Below, in pieces: positions 45,133 through 54,561 of a DNA stretch of 64,000 nucleotides. This DNA comes from an uncultured Desulfovibrio sp. (GTDB lineage: Bacteria; Desulfobacterota; Desulfovibrionia; Desulfovibrionales; Desulfovibrionaceae). Position 1 is the stretch's first letter. Every line of letters begins with the position of its first letter. A model generated the notes under the pieces. The model was given only the letters and a program-made list of their open reading frames with translations, did no database searches and was not told the DNA's origin. Location: positions 1-64,000 of the forward strand of contig USBZ01000001.1 in NCBI GenBank assembly GCA_900553065.1. The letters are read 5' to 3'. Both the position numbers and the translations under genes were made by a program.

Positions 45133-46095
45133 ATGGACATACGCCACTACCATCTTTCGGCCCGCGACCAGCGCTGGCGCAGACAGGATACCCCTGAAGA
45201 GGACTGCCTTCTCGTCTGGCACGACATCCGCATGGAAGAATCTGGAGACGAACTGCGTGAACTCGGAGAATACCTGCGTCATCTGAACGCCGATCCCGAA
45301 GCCGTGGCCGCCTGTACCCTTCCCGTAAGCTTTCCCGACGTAGACTTCTCCGGCGGCTGCGTCTTTCTGCGCTTTCCTCTGCGCAGACAGTGGGACAGCC
45401 AGCGCGCCGTCTATGTGATGCTGCTGTGCATGAAGGGCGTTCTCATCAGCATAGGCGCACCGGACACGCCGCTGTTCGACCGTGCGCTGCAGCGGCTGGA
45501 AAACGGCAGCGAGCTTGCCGAGCCCTCCAGTCAGGCCCTGCTCTTCTTCATCATGGACCTCTGCACGGACATCAGCACCCGGCAGTACATGGCCGCCCGG
45601 TCTGCCGTGGAGGCTCTGGCCGACAGAATCTACGACGAGCCGGACAACATCGGGCAGGATGAACTCATCGCCCTGCGCCGCTGCGTAAGCCGTCTCTACT
45701 CCCAGTTCGAAGATCAGCACTACTGCATGAGCGTATTGCAGAGCCTTCAGACGCAGAGCGTTCCCTTCAGTCATCTGAAGGCGGAACTCAGGGACATCAT
45801 GGAAAGTCAGAACCATGTGGTGCGCAGTCAGGACCAACTGGAAATCCGCCTGCGGGATCTTCACAACGACTGCCTTCTCCATGCCCAGCGCAAGACCGAC
45901 TACCGCCTGCGCGTGCTTACAGTGCTCACCTCGCTGTGCATGCCCCTCAGCGTCATTGCAGGCATTTACGGCATGAACTTCCACGTCATGCCCGAGCTGG
46001 AATGGAAGTACGGCTACTTTGCCGTGCTCGGACTCATGCTCTTCATCACCGTATCGCTGCTCATCTTCTTTTTCCGAAGAGGCTGGTTCAAGTAA
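45133..46095 (+). CDS. CorA-family divalent cation transporter
   Basis: A 320-residue CorA/ZntB-type membrane protein with a large N-terminal cytoplasmic domain, long coiled helices, two C-terminal membrane helices and the pore motif YGMNFHVMPEL. It forms a pentameric channel for Mg2+, Co2+ or Zn2+; which ion cannot be told. The ribosome site before the ATG is weak. Confidence 0.92.
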   Translation: MDIRHYHLSARDQRWRRQDTPEEDCLLVWHDIRMEESGDELRELGEYLRHLNADPEAVAACTLPVSFPDVDFSGGCVFLRFPLRRQWDSQRAVYVMLLCMKGVLISIGAPDTPLFDRALQRLENGSELAEPSSQALLFFIMDLCTDISTRQYMAARSAVEALADRIYDEPDNIGQDELIALRRCVSRLYSQFEDQHYCMSVLQSLQTQSVPFSHLKAELRDIMESQNHVVRSQDQLEIRLRDLHNDCLLHAQRKTDYRLRVLTVLTSLCMPLSVIAGIYGMNFHVMPELEWKYGYFAVLGLMLFITVSLLIFFFRRGWFK

Positions 46096-46351
46096 AAAGC
46101 GACCGGATCTTCTGCAAGCGACGCCCATACAGAAGGCACTCGGCCATGCTTCCGCCTCCTCCGGCAGAAAATCATTGTCTGCCTTTTGTCCACCACGCTA
46201 TGCTGAGCGGGATCTTCCTTACTTCCCATCGGCTTGACACTCCTCTTTTTAGGGAGCACCTTTAATCCCCTGTACCGGTAACCCCCTTTCCAGCGCGCCG
46301 CCCTTTCTTTTCGGACTCTCCGTTTTCCTGCGACGCGGATAAGGAGTCATC

Positions 46352-47026
46352 ATGTCATCACGCCTCCGCGCGCTTTCCCTGCTTTTCTGCGCGGCGCTTT
46401 CCCTTCCCTCGCTGACCGCCTGTCAGCCGAAAAGCGCCGACGTTCTCCCCGTCCCCCAGGTTCCGCCTCCCGCCGTTTCTTCCGCTCCCGTGCCCGAGTT
46501 GCCGAGTGCAGGATACTCCGACACCCTGTACCGCGCCAATCTCTGCCCCACCCTCATGAGCCTCGGCGAAGACGTAACCGACATTGCTCTTCAGAATCTC
46601 GGCGTCCGCTACAAAAGCGGCGGTGCCTCTCCCTCCTCCGGATTCGACTGCTCGGGCTTCGTCTACTGGGTCTTTTCCGAACACGGCGTCAGCGTGCCTC
46701 GCGATACCGTCCGCCAGTCCCGCGCCGGCGAGGAAGTCGCCAAAAGCGACCTGCTGCCCGGCGACATTCTCATCTTCCGCATTGCCAACACCCCCAACGG
46801 ACGCCACTCCGCCATCTACATCGGCGACGGCCGCTTCATCCACAGCCCTTCCGCCGGTTCCCGCGTACGCATCGAAAATCTTGATGCGGCCTACTGGAAA
46901 AACCACTATCTCACGGCACGGCGCGTACTCACGGAACCGCCCTGCGATCTTGATCTCTACTCCAGCCCCGAAATCGCCAACACCCACGCGCTGCTCGACG
47001 AAATTACCGGAAAAGGCATAAAGTAG
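46352..47026 (+). CDS. NlpC/P60-family lipoprotein
   Basis: A 224-residue lipoprotein. The signal peptide has lipobox LTAC (Cys24), followed by a Pro-rich linker and an NlpC/P60 cysteine peptidase domain. The catalytic residues fit: Cys100 in GFDCSGFVYW, His152 in RHSAIYIG and His164 in RFIHSP. It should cut peptidoglycan stem peptides (Spr/MepS type) in the periplasm. AAGGAG lies before the ATG; a bidirectional terminator follows. Confidence 0.92.
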   Translation: MSSRLRALSLLFCAALSLPSLTACQPKSADVLPVPQVPPPAVSSAPVPELPSAGYSDTLYRANLCPTLMSLGEDVTDIALQNLGVRYKSGGASPSSGFDCSGFVYWVFSEHGVSVPRDTVRQSRAGEEVAKSDLLPGDILIFRIANTPNGRHSAIYIGDGRFIHSPSAGSRVRIENLDAAYWKNHYLTARRVLTEPPCDLDLYSSPEIANTHALLDEITGKGIK

Positions 47027-47063
47027 CCCGACCGCAGGCGTTATAAGCAGTTATAAGCAACAA

Positions 47064-47093
47064 AAAAGGCCCCTTCCGAAGAAGGGGCCTTTT
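47064..47093. terminator. Bidirectional terminator between NlpC and flx genes
   Basis: AAAAGGCCCCTTC-CGAA-GAAGGGGCCTTTT: perfect 13-bp stem with A and T flanks on both sides. It ends the NlpC transcript and the hdr-flx operon from opposite directions. Confidence 0.9.
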
Positions 47094-47116
47094 CTATTCA
47101 TGCACGATGCGCGGAA

Positions 47117-47968
47117 CTACATTTCCGGAGGCAGATCGTTGAGCTGGGCCTGCGAGAACACAGGACCGTCCAGGCACACGTACTTGCCGCCGAGATTGCA
47201 GCGACCGCAGATGCCGATACCGCACTTCATGCGGCGTTCAAGGGTGGTGATGATGTTCTCATCCTTGAAGCCCATTTCGCGGAACGCCGCCAGCGTGAAC
47301 TTGATCATGATGGGCGGGCCGCAGAGCACGGCAATGGTGTTGTCGGGGCTGGGGGCGAGTTCCTTGAGCACGTTGGGAATCATGCCCACGCGATGAGGCC
47401 AGTTCGGAGCCTCGCGGTCGATAGTGAGCGTGGTGTGCAGAACGTCGCTTTCAAGCCAGCCGGGCAGATCGGCCTTGTAGGCCATGTCTTCGGGAGAACG
47501 CGCGCCGTAGAGCAGGCTGAGCTTGCCGTACTCGGAAGCGTGTTCCATGACGTGCAGCATGATGGTACGGATAGGAGCCATGCCGATGCCGCCGCCAACG
47601 AAGACGATGTTCTTGCCCTTCCACTGCTCATAGGGGAAATAATTTCCCAGAGGAGCGCGCACGCCCACCTTGTCGCCGGGCTGCAGCTTGTGGATGGCGG
47701 TGGTCACCTCGCCGGCGCGCATGACGGAAAACTGAATGTAATCCTTGCACGAAGGCGGGGTGTTGATGACGAACGTGGACTCGCCCACGCCGAACACGGA
47801 CAGCTGTCCCACCTGACCGGGCTGGTAGGTGAAGCTGTTCCATGCCTCCTCATTGTCAAAGCGCACACGGAACGACTTGATGGTGGGCGATTCCGTGATG
47901 ACTTCCAGAACCGTAGCGACTTCAGGCAGGTAAGGATTCTTGCTGCAGCCGCAGTTATGTTCGCTCAT
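47117..47968 (-). CDS. flxA: FlxA-like NAD(P)H/FAD oxidoreductase subunit
   Basis: A 283-residue ferredoxin-reductase-type flavoprotein. The FAD/NAD domains are of the PyrK/dihydroorotate dehydrogenase electron-transfer type (YQPGQVGQLSVFGVGESTF, VGGGIGMAPIRTIM, CGPPIMIKFT), with a C-terminal cysteine cluster (CGIGICGRCNLGGKYVC). In Desulfovibrio the FlxABCD-HdrABC complex links NAD(H), ferredoxin and a thiol/disulfide couple by flavin-based electron bifurcation; FlxA is the NAD(P)H site. It is last in the hdrCBA-flx operon. Confidence 0.88.
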   Translation of the reverse strand: MSEHNCGCSKNPYLPEVATVLEVITESPTIKSFRVRFDNEEAWNSFTYQPGQVGQLSVFGVGESTFVINTPPSCKDYIQFSVMRAGEVTTAIHKLQPGDKVGVRAPLGNYFPYEQWKGKNIVFVGGGIGMAPIRTIMLHVMEHASEYGKLSLLYGARSPEDMAYKADLPGWLESDVLHTTLTIDREAPNWPHRVGMIPNVLKELAPSPDNTIAVLCGPPIMIKFTLAAFREMGFKDENIITTLERRMKCGIGICGRCNLGGKYVCLDGPVFSQAQLNDLPPEM

Positions 47969-47977
47969 ATTGTCTCC

Positions 47978-49318
47978 TTACCGCTTTTTGGCCTTGCTTT
48001 TGGTGGAAGCCCGGGGAGTCTTGGCCGTGCTCTTCGCCTTGGGCGCAGGGGCCGGAGCGGCTTCTGCGGGAGCTTCCGCAGGGGCGGCCGCTTCGGGAGC
48101 GGCAACTTCCGCAGGTTCAACCGCAGCAGCTTCCACGGCAGCCGGAGCCTCGGGAGCGGCGGCCTCTGCAGGGGCCTTCACTTCCTCGACAGGAGCCTTG
48201 GCCGGAGCCTTTTCAGGCGCAGGGACTTCCGCCGGAGCTTCGACTTCCTTCACTTCGATGGTCACGCCATCCACGGCGGCCTTCACCATGTGACGGATAT
48301 CCAGAGACACGGGGCAGCTCACCACGCAGCGGCCGCAGCCCACGCAGGAGAAGAAGCCGTCGTAGCGCTCAGGATAGAAGCTGAACTTGTGGCTGATACG
48401 GTTGCGCATGCGCTGGGCCTTGGTGGGCCGGGGATTGTGGCCGCTGGTTTCCAGCGTGAACAGCGGGGTCATGCAGGAATCCCAGCTGCGCAGACGGCGA
48501 CCGTCGAGCTGCGAGCCTTCATCAGTAATGGTGAAGCACTGGCAGGTGGGGCACAGATAGGTGCAGGCGCCGCAGGAAAGGCACTTGACCGTTTCCTTTT
48601 CCCAGAAGGCGATGTCGGTGAAGCGGGCGGCCACCTTTTCAACCACATGGGTCAGCGTGGAGGGAGAAGGCAGGGAGGCTGCGGCAGCCTCGTGAGCCGC
48701 TTCCACTTCCGCCGCCTTTTCGGCAGCGTCGGCAAAGCCCGCGCCTTCCAGAAGGGCCTGTCCCTTTTCCGTGACGACTTCCAGCACGAAGCCGCCTTCC
48801 ACGGCGGTGAAGAGGATGTCCGAACCTTCCTTGTCGGAAGGATTGCTGCCCACCCAGTTGCAGAAGCAGGACGAGAAGGCCGAGGGGCAGGCCTGCGTGA
48901 CGATGACCGTCGCTTCGCGGCGGGCACCGTAGTAGGGATCCTTGAACTTGCCTTCCAGATAGGGACGGTCGAGCACCACGAAGCCGCGAGCGTCGCAGGG
49001 ACGGCAGCCGAAAAGCACCGTGGGTTCGGCCACGCAGGGATTCTCCAGCGTGGTGGTCAGCTTGGAGGGATCTTCGGCGTCCTTGACGGACTTGAAGGTC
49101 ACCAGAGTTTCACACTGAGGCAGCATGGCCTGCTTGGGAGAAGCCGTCGCACGGCGCAGAAGCGCGTCGATATCGGCGGATGCGAGCTCTTCGGCCGTCC
49201 GGGGACGATAGACCACGCTGGGACCTTCCTGACGGGGCGCCAGAACGCGGTGGTCCGAGGCCAGCTTGGCAAGCCAGCTCGTCAGCTCTTTCGATGTTGC
49301 GAAAAGGAGACTGCTCAT
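47978..49318 (-). CDS. flxB: FlxB-like 4Fe-4S dicluster subunit with Ala/Pro-rich tail
   Basis: A 446-residue iron-sulfur protein. The N-terminal two thirds resemble AsrA/FlxB-type subunits, and two 4Fe-4S cysteine sets are visible, CLSCGACTYLCP and CVGCGRCVVSCP. From about residue 355 to the end there is an unusual 92-residue tail of Ala, Pro, Glu and Lys repeats that turns purely basic at the end (KSTAKTPRASTKSKAKKR). Such a tail is not part of the FeS fold. The protein should relay electrons between FlxA and the other Flx/Hdr subunits. Its start overlaps the end of the upstream flx gene by four bases. Confidence 0.85.
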   Translation of the reverse strand: MSSLLFATSKELTSWLAKLASDHRVLAPRQEGPSVVYRPRTAEELASADIDALLRRATASPKQAMLPQCETLVTFKSVKDAEDPSKLTTTLENPCVAEPTVLFGCRPCDARGFVVLDRPYLEGKFKDPYYGARREATVIVTQACPSAFSSCFCNWVGSNPSDKEGSDILFTAVEGGFVLEVVTEKGQALLEGAGFADAAEKAAEVEAAHEAAAASLPSPSTLTHVVEKVAARFTDIAFWEKETVKCLSCGACTYLCPTCQCFTITDEGSQLDGRRLRSWDSCMTPLFTLETSGHNPRPTKAQRMRNRISHKFSFYPERYDGFFSCVGCGRCVVSCPVSLDIRHMVKAAVDGVTIEVKEVEAPAEVPAPEKAPAKAPVEEVKAPAEAAAPEAPAAVEAAAVEPAEVAAPEAAAPAEAPAEAAPAPAPKAKSTAKTPRASTKSKAKKR

Positions 49319-50769
49319 GCCAGATCATGCTCCTTGATAGTCGGTTCTTCCACCTGATAGGTGAGCAGCGGAGGCGTGGCGTTCACATCGAGGCCGGCGC
49401 CGTAGCTGAAGATCTTCTGAATCATGCGGCCGAACTGCTGCTTGAGCGCGAACACGGGAATGTCCATGGGGCAGGCGCGTTCACATTCGGTGCAGCCCGT
49501 GCAGCGGCCGGCAAGATGCTGGGCGTGGATGAGCTGGAAGAACAGCTTCTGCTGCACGGTGTCTTCCTGCGTGACCCAGGCGGGATCGCGGGTATCGGAC
49601 ACGCAGTGATCGCGGCACACGCACATGGGGCAGGCTCCCCGGCAGGCGTGGCAGGCGATGCAGCGTTCCATCTGCCCTTTCCAGAAGCCCATGCGTTCCT
49701 CAAGGCTCAGAGAGTCGAGGAAGCGCAGCGCGGGGCTGCGGCCGTCGGCCGGAGCCGCGGGCTCGGTCGTGGGATTGCCCACGAACACGTCGGAAAGCAC
49801 GGCGTTGGGCTTGGTGCACAGACGGCACTTGTCCTGCGCCACTTCCGCCATGGTCATTTCGTATTCCTGACCGGCGGCGGTCACCGTGATCTTGTTGCCG
49901 CGGCCGACGCAGGATTCGATCTTCGCGCCTTCCGGCAGCTTGGCGAGAATGCGGGACACGTTCACGGTACCGTTGCAGCCCATGCCGAAGATCTTCACGT
50001 CCTCGCGGGAAATGAGATTTTCGGCCAGCAGTTCCACAACACCCTTGCTGTCGCAGCCCTTGACCACCACGCCGATCTTCCGGCCCTTGTACTGGGGCAG
50101 ATACACGGCGAGATTGTGCACGTTGAAGGGGCCCCAGATCAGGGAATCCACTTCCTCGGGCGTGGTCATGAACACGGGTTCGGCATGAACGGCGTCAAAG
50201 CCCTTCTTCCAGCCGAGCACGCCTTCCAGACCTTCAGCAAGAGCGTCCTTGATGGCCTGCTTGAGTTCAGGCAGCGCAGGATGCTCGCCGCAGCCGAGAG
50301 GACGGATGGACTCGATGAGTTCCTCGGGGCGATCGTAGCGGGCGGACACGTCTTCCCAGCGGGGAGCCGGTCCGAGCGCGTGAATGCGGTTCGTGAAGTT
50401 GGTGACCACGTCCTTCCAGCGCTGGCCTTCGGAAGCGGAAACCCAGGTGTACTCGAATCTGTCGGGATTAATGCCGATGACCGGCAGAAATTCCTTGAGC
50501 AGTTCCAGACGGCGACGGGCATAGTAGTTGCCCGCGGAGTAATGGCAGTCGCGCGGATGGCAGCCCGACACCAGCACGCCGTCGGCCCCGTTGATGAGGG
50601 CCTTGAGAACGAACAGAGGGTTCACGCGGCCGGAACAGGGGACGCGGATGATGCGAAGGTCGGTAGGCTGCACGGCGCGGGCGGTACCGGCCGTGTCGGC
50701 GCCGCCGTAAGAGCACCAGTTACACAGAAAACCTACGATGCGAAGCTCCTTGCCGGCTAAGACAGACAT
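49315..50769 (-). CDS. FlxD (MvhD-like) and FlxC-like iron-sulfur fusion
   Basis: A 484-residue protein. Residues 1-135 are an MvhD/FlxD domain (FLCNWCSYGGADTAGTAR, VPCSGRVNP, GCHPRDCHYSAGN), the [2Fe-2S] module that docks on HdrA. The rest (about 150-484) is an FrhB/4Fe-4S dicluster-type protein with MERCIACHACRGACPMCVC and CTGCTECERACPMDIP, matching FlxC-like subunits. It should pass electrons from FlxA/B to HdrA. Its first 13 bases overlap the end of hdrA, so translation is coupled. The separate-versus-fused state of FlxC and FlxD varies between organisms; I am inferring the fusion from domain order. Confidence 0.84.
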   Translation of the reverse strand: MSVLAGKELRIVGFLCNWCSYGGADTAGTARAVQPTDLRIIRVPCSGRVNPLFVLKALINGADGVLVSGCHPRDCHYSAGNYYARRRLELLKEFLPVIGINPDRFEYTWVSASEGQRWKDVVTNFTNRIHALGPAPRWEDVSARYDRPEELIESIRPLGCGEHPALPELKQAIKDALAEGLEGVLGWKKGFDAVHAEPVFMTTPEEVDSLIWGPFNVHNLAVYLPQYKGRKIGVVVKGCDSKGVVELLAENLISREDVKIFGMGCNGTVNVSRILAKLPEGAKIESCVGRGNKITVTAAGQEYEMTMAEVAQDKCRLCTKPNAVLSDVFVGNPTTEPAAPADGRSPALRFLDSLSLEERMGFWKGQMERCIACHACRGACPMCVCRDHCVSDTRDPAWVTQEDTVQQKLFFQLIHAQHLAGRCTGCTECERACPMDIPVFALKQQFGRMIQKIFSYGAGLDVNATPPLLTYQVEEPTIKEHDLA

Positions 50770-52730
50770 AGGGCGTTCACCTCCGCGAGAAGCTGATTGT
50801 CAGTGAAGTGGGCGACCTGAATGGCGCCCTGCGGGCAGGTGGCCGTACATACGCCGCAGCCCTGGCAGACGGTTTCGATCACGTGGGCCTTCTTCTGTCC
50901 GCGGATCTCCACTTCCTCGATGGCCTGATAGGGGCAGACCTGAATGCACTTGCCGCAGGCGACGCAGCGCTTGATGTCCACCACGGACACCTGCGGATCG
51001 TTCTCAAGCTTGGGCTTGGAGAACAGGGCCATGACCTTGGCGGCAGCGGCGCTGCCCTGAGCCACGGATGCGGGAATGTCCTTGGGGCCCTGGCACACAC
51101 CGGCAAGATAAACGCCGGCGGTGTTGGTTTCCACGGGGCGCAGCTTCACATGGCTTTCCATGAAGAAGCCGAAGTGGTCGTAGGAAATGCGCAGCTTTTC
51201 GGCCAGATTTCCCGCGCCCTTCGAGCCTTCCACGCCGACGGCGAGCACGACCATGTCGGCATCGACCTCAACGGACTCGCCGAGCAGCGTATCGGCGCCG
51301 CGCACGATGTAGCCGACCTTGCCGTCGGGACGAACCGTGGGCTGGATGGCGGACACGCGGCCGCGGATGTACTGCACGCCGTACTCTTCCTGAGCGCGGC
51401 GGGTGAATTCATCGTACATCTTGCCCGGAGCACGGATGTCCATGTAGAACACGAAGGCTTCGGCATCCGGCAGATGATCCTTGGTCATGATGGCCTGCTT
51501 GGCCGTGTACATGCAGCAGAAGCCGGAGCAGTACGGACGACCGATGGAGCAGTCGCGGGAACCCACGCACTGGATGAACACGATGTTCTTCGGCTCCATG
51601 CCGTCGGAAGGACGATGAATGTGGCCGCCGGTAGGACCGGAAGCGGACATCATGCGCTCGTACTGCAGGCTCGTGATGACGTCGGGATAGGCGCCGCCGC
51701 CGTATTCCTTGTACACGGTCCAGTCCACAAGATCGTAGCCGGTGGCCGCGATGATGGCGCCCACCTTTTCTTCCACGATCTCATCCACCATGTCGTACAC
51801 GATGGCGCCCGTGGGGCACACCTTGGCGCATACGCCGCACTTGCCTTCCTTGATCTTGCGGCAGTAGTCGGGATTGATGGTGGCCTTCTTGGGAATGGCC
51901 TGCGGGAAGGGAATGTTGATGGCGCGGCAGGTGCTGATGTCTTCGTTGAAGGCATCGGGCACGTTCTTCGTGGGGCACTTCTCGGTGCAGGTACCGCAAC
52001 CGGTGCACTTGTCCCAGTCGACGTAGGTGGCGCGCTTTCTGATCTTCACGGTGAAGTTGCCCACGAAGCCGGAAATGCTCTCCACCTCGGAATGGGCATA
52101 GAGCGTGATGTTCGGATTCTGAGCCACGTCCACCATCTTGGGGGCGAGCACGCAGCTCGAGCAGTCGATGGTGGGGAAGGTCTTGTCGAGCTTGGCCATC
52201 TTGCCGCCGATGGTACTTTCGCGCTCCACCATGACCACGCCGATGCCGGACTCGGCCGCATCAAGAGCGGCCTGAATGCCGGCCACGCCGCCGCCGATGA
52301 CCAGCACGCGCTTGGTCACATCGAACTGCTTGGCGTAGAGAGGCGCGTTGCGGCGCAGCTTTTCCACGGCAAGGCGCACCAGTTCGGCGGCCTTGTTGGT
52401 GTTGGCTTCGCGGTCGCGGCCGATCCACGAAACGTGTTCGCGGATGTTGGCCATTTCAAACATATAGCGGTTGAGGCCGGCCCGCTCCACCGTGCGGCGG
52501 AAGGTCGGTTCATGCATGCGCGGAGAGCAGGAAGCCACCACCACGCCGTCGAGGCCGTGCTTCTTGATGGCCTGAACGATGTTTTCCTGTCCGGGTTCGG
52601 AGCAGGTGTACATGGTGTCTTCGGAGAACACGACATCGGGATAGGTCAGCGCGATCTTGGCAACCGTGGCGGTATCCACCGTCGCTTCGATGTTGCTGCC
52701 GCAGTGACAGACGAATACGCCGATTTTCAT
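50757..52730 (-). CDS. hdrA: HdrA-like flavin/iron-sulfur subunit
   Basis: A 657-residue HdrA. The FAD fold (VIGGGVAGIQAALDAAESG) is preceded by an N-terminal cysteine-containing region, and there are several 4Fe-4S sets: CTGCGTCTEKCPTKN, CGVCAKVCPTGAI, CVACGKCIQVCPYQAI and CQGCGVCTATCPQGAI. In heterodisulfide reductase complexes HdrA holds the bifurcating flavin. Here, without methanogen cofactors, the disulfide partner is probably DsrC or a similar thiol. It overlaps hdrB by four bases and the flx fusion gene by 13. Confidence 0.92.
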   Translation of the reverse strand: MKIGVFVCHCGSNIEATVDTATVAKIALTYPDVVFSEDTMYTCSEPGQENIVQAIKKHGLDGVVVASCSPRMHEPTFRRTVERAGLNRYMFEMANIREHVSWIGRDREANTNKAAELVRLAVEKLRRNAPLYAKQFDVTKRVLVIGGGVAGIQAALDAAESGIGVVMVERESTIGGKMAKLDKTFPTIDCSSCVLAPKMVDVAQNPNITLYAHSEVESISGFVGNFTVKIRKRATYVDWDKCTGCGTCTEKCPTKNVPDAFNEDISTCRAINIPFPQAIPKKATINPDYCRKIKEGKCGVCAKVCPTGAIVYDMVDEIVEEKVGAIIAATGYDLVDWTVYKEYGGGAYPDVITSLQYERMMSASGPTGGHIHRPSDGMEPKNIVFIQCVGSRDCSIGRPYCSGFCCMYTAKQAIMTKDHLPDAEAFVFYMDIRAPGKMYDEFTRRAQEEYGVQYIRGRVSAIQPTVRPDGKVGYIVRGADTLLGESVEVDADMVVLAVGVEGSKGAGNLAEKLRISYDHFGFFMESHVKLRPVETNTAGVYLAGVCQGPKDIPASVAQGSAAAAKVMALFSKPKLENDPQVSVVDIKRCVACGKCIQVCPYQAIEEVEIRGQKKAHVIETVCQGCGVCTATCPQGAIQVAHFTDNQLLAEVNALCLS

Positions 52731-53677
52731 GATGCGGCTCCTGCGGCCTTCATGGCTTCAAGCTCGGCGGAAACACGAACCTTGCGGCGTTCGGCGATCT
52801 TGTCCAGAAGGGGATAGGGATTGACGGCCAGCTTGTCCAGACGCATGGCGTCCTTGGGCAGACCGAAGGCGAGCGCGATCATCTGGGTGTAGTAGAACAC
52901 CGGCAGGCCGAAGAAGGGCTTTCCGGAAATCCGGGCGGCCTGGCGCTGGCGCAGATCGAGATTCATGTGGCAGAGCGGGCAGGCGGTGATGACGGCTTCG
53001 GCGCCCACGGCCTTCGCCGTATCGAGGATACGGCCGCTCAGCGAACCGGGAATGTTCACATCCGGAATGCCCATGGCCGCGCCGCAGCACTCGGTCTTCA
53101 GAGCAAAGGGAAGCACTTCCGCACCGAGAGCCTTCATGATGTTGTCGAGCGACACGGGATTTTCCGGATCGTCGAACTTCGCCACATGAGCGGGACGGCT
53201 CAGAAGGCAGCCGTAGTAGGTGACGACCTTGAGGCCTTCAAGCGGATAGGTCACGCGGGAGGAAATGTTCTCCACGCCCACGTTCTCCACAATGGCCTGA
53301 AGCACGGAATAGGTTTCCATGAGATCGGCGCCGCCCTCGGCATTCGCCGGAGTGGGCGCGTCGAGCAGTTCGTCCACACGGGCCTTGAACTCGGGCTTCT
53401 GCATGCGGTAACGGGCCATCTTCAGGTTGGAAGAGCAGCTCGGGCAGGGAGAAATCACGCAGTCGGCGCCGGTCTTGGCGGCCTGCATCAGATTGCGGGC
53501 GGCCAGAGCGCCGGAAAGCTCGTGACTCACGGAGTGGGCGGGCGTGGAACCACAGCAGTTCCAGTCCTCGATTTCCACAAGATCCATGTTCAGCGCCTTG
53601 CACACCGCGCGGGTGGAGGCTTCATACTCCACAGAGGTGCCGTGGCCCGAACAGCCGGGATAATAGGCGTATTTCAT
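52727..53677 (-). CDS. hdrB: HdrB-like subunit (two CCG domains)
   Basis: A 316-residue protein with the two cysteine-rich CCG domains of HdrB: CCG at 41-43 (DWNCCGSTPAHS) and 197-199 (TECCGAAMG), each with upstream single cysteines (PGCS, PCPSC, YYGCLLS). These bind the noncubane 4Fe-4S clusters that reduce a disulfide. It overlaps hdrA by four bases and follows hdrC by three. Confidence 0.93.
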   Translation of the reverse strand: MKYAYYPGCSGHGTSVEYEASTRAVCKALNMDLVEIEDWNCCGSTPAHSVSHELSGALAARNLMQAAKTGADCVISPCPSCSSNLKMARYRMQKPEFKARVDELLDAPTPANAEGGADLMETYSVLQAIVENVGVENISSRVTYPLEGLKVVTYYGCLLSRPAHVAKFDDPENPVSLDNIMKALGAEVLPFALKTECCGAAMGIPDVNIPGSLSGRILDTAKAVGAEAVITACPLCHMNLDLRQRQAARISGKPFFGLPVFYYTQMIALAFGLPKDAMRLDKLAVNPYPLLDKIAERRKVRVSAELEAMKAAGAAS

Positions 53678-53680
53678 GGC

Positions 53681-54238
53681 TCAGCTCCTCTTTTCCGCAT
53701 AGCGCTTGAATATGCGCGCCACTTCCTCGCGGCCGTGAATGACGGAGGGAATGAAGGGCATCTTGTTCTTCAGAAGCGCCGTGGGAGCGATTTCCAGATT
53801 GCCCCAGCCGCGCAGCGTGCGTCCCATGTAGTCGGCCATCACGCCGAGTTCATAGGAACGGCCCGTGGCATACACGGTATCCAGAAACGCCTTCCAGAAG
53901 GATTCGATGGGACGATCCTGCACCCAGCCCTCGCGACGGGCCATCATGCGCAGCGTTTCCATGACTGCGGCCACGTCGATATTGTTGGGGCAGCGGGCGC
54001 TGCAGGTCGAACACGACAGACACAGCCACAGCGAACGGTTCTTCAGGGCTTCTTCCTTGAGGCCCATCTGCACGGCGCGCATGATCTGGCTGACCTGACG
54101 GTCATAGACCTGAGCGCCGGGACAGCCTGCCGTGCACTTGCCGCATTGGTAGCAGGCCGACAGGTTCTGACCGCTCTCTTCTTCGACCTGACGCTTGAAC
54201 TTCAGGTCCCTGGCTTTATCAAGCCTAGTGATGTTCAT
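53681..54238 (-). CDS. hdrC: HdrC-like iron-sulfur subunit
   Basis: A 185-residue protein with two 4Fe-4S sets, CYQCGKCTAGCPG and CLSCSTCSARCPN, that passes electrons from HdrA to the HdrB active site. The ATG at 54238 is preferred to one nine codons upstream because AAGGGGAG precedes it. First gene of the operon hdrC-hdrB-hdrA-flxD/C-flxB-flxA. In D. vulgaris an alcohol dehydrogenase gene accompanies this cluster; none is next to it here. Confidence 0.93.
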   Translation of the reverse strand: MNITRLDKARDLKFKRQVEEESGQNLSACYQCGKCTAGCPGAQVYDRQVSQIMRAVQMGLKEEALKNRSLWLCLSCSTCSARCPNNIDVAAVMETLRMMARREGWVQDRPIESFWKAFLDTVYATGRSYELGVMADYMGRTLRGWGNLEIAPTALLKNKMPFIPSVIHGREEVARIFKRYAEKRS

Positions 54239-54561
54239 AAAGACTCCCCTTGAAGACTTTTTCACAACTATCAGAAATTACAATATATTCCGAAATGCCA
54301 CAGAAAAAGTCACTCAGTGTCTGACAAAAAAAGGACAGTAGCATCCCTTTTAACAACATCAAGTAGAACACACTTCCGACGGCAAGTCTATACTCCTCCG
54401 CGGAAAAGAAACAACCAGGATCAAATTTTCCTTTTTCTTTTCAAACGGATATATCTATTTTACGACCTGACTAATATTTTATAAAATATTTTATAAAATC
54501 TTGCAATGTCATTGGGAACTCCGCTTCCGCGCCTGCTCCGGCGCGCCTCTCCCCTGCTTCG
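54239..54561. other. AT-rich control region of hdr-flx
   Basis: About 320 bases, AT-rich. It holds a plausible sigma-70 promoter for hdrC on the minus strand (see 54478-54506) and the tail end of the downstream amidohydrolase gene region. No gene seen. A TTGTGAA half-site occurs near 54262, but not a full Rex palindrome. Confidence 0.5.
54478..54506 (-). promoter_or_regulatory. Putative promoter of hdrC-flx
   Basis: Read on the minus strand: TTGCAA (54501-54506), 17 bases, then TATAAA (54478-54483). The fit is fair, but the AT-rich surroundings make chance matches common. The predicted leader would be about 230 bases. Confidence 0.35.

Noticed and set aside
54255..54275. Possible Rex (NADH-sensing repressor) site upstream of hdrC.
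   Set aside because: Only one TTGTGAA half-site is present; the second half of the palindrome is missing.
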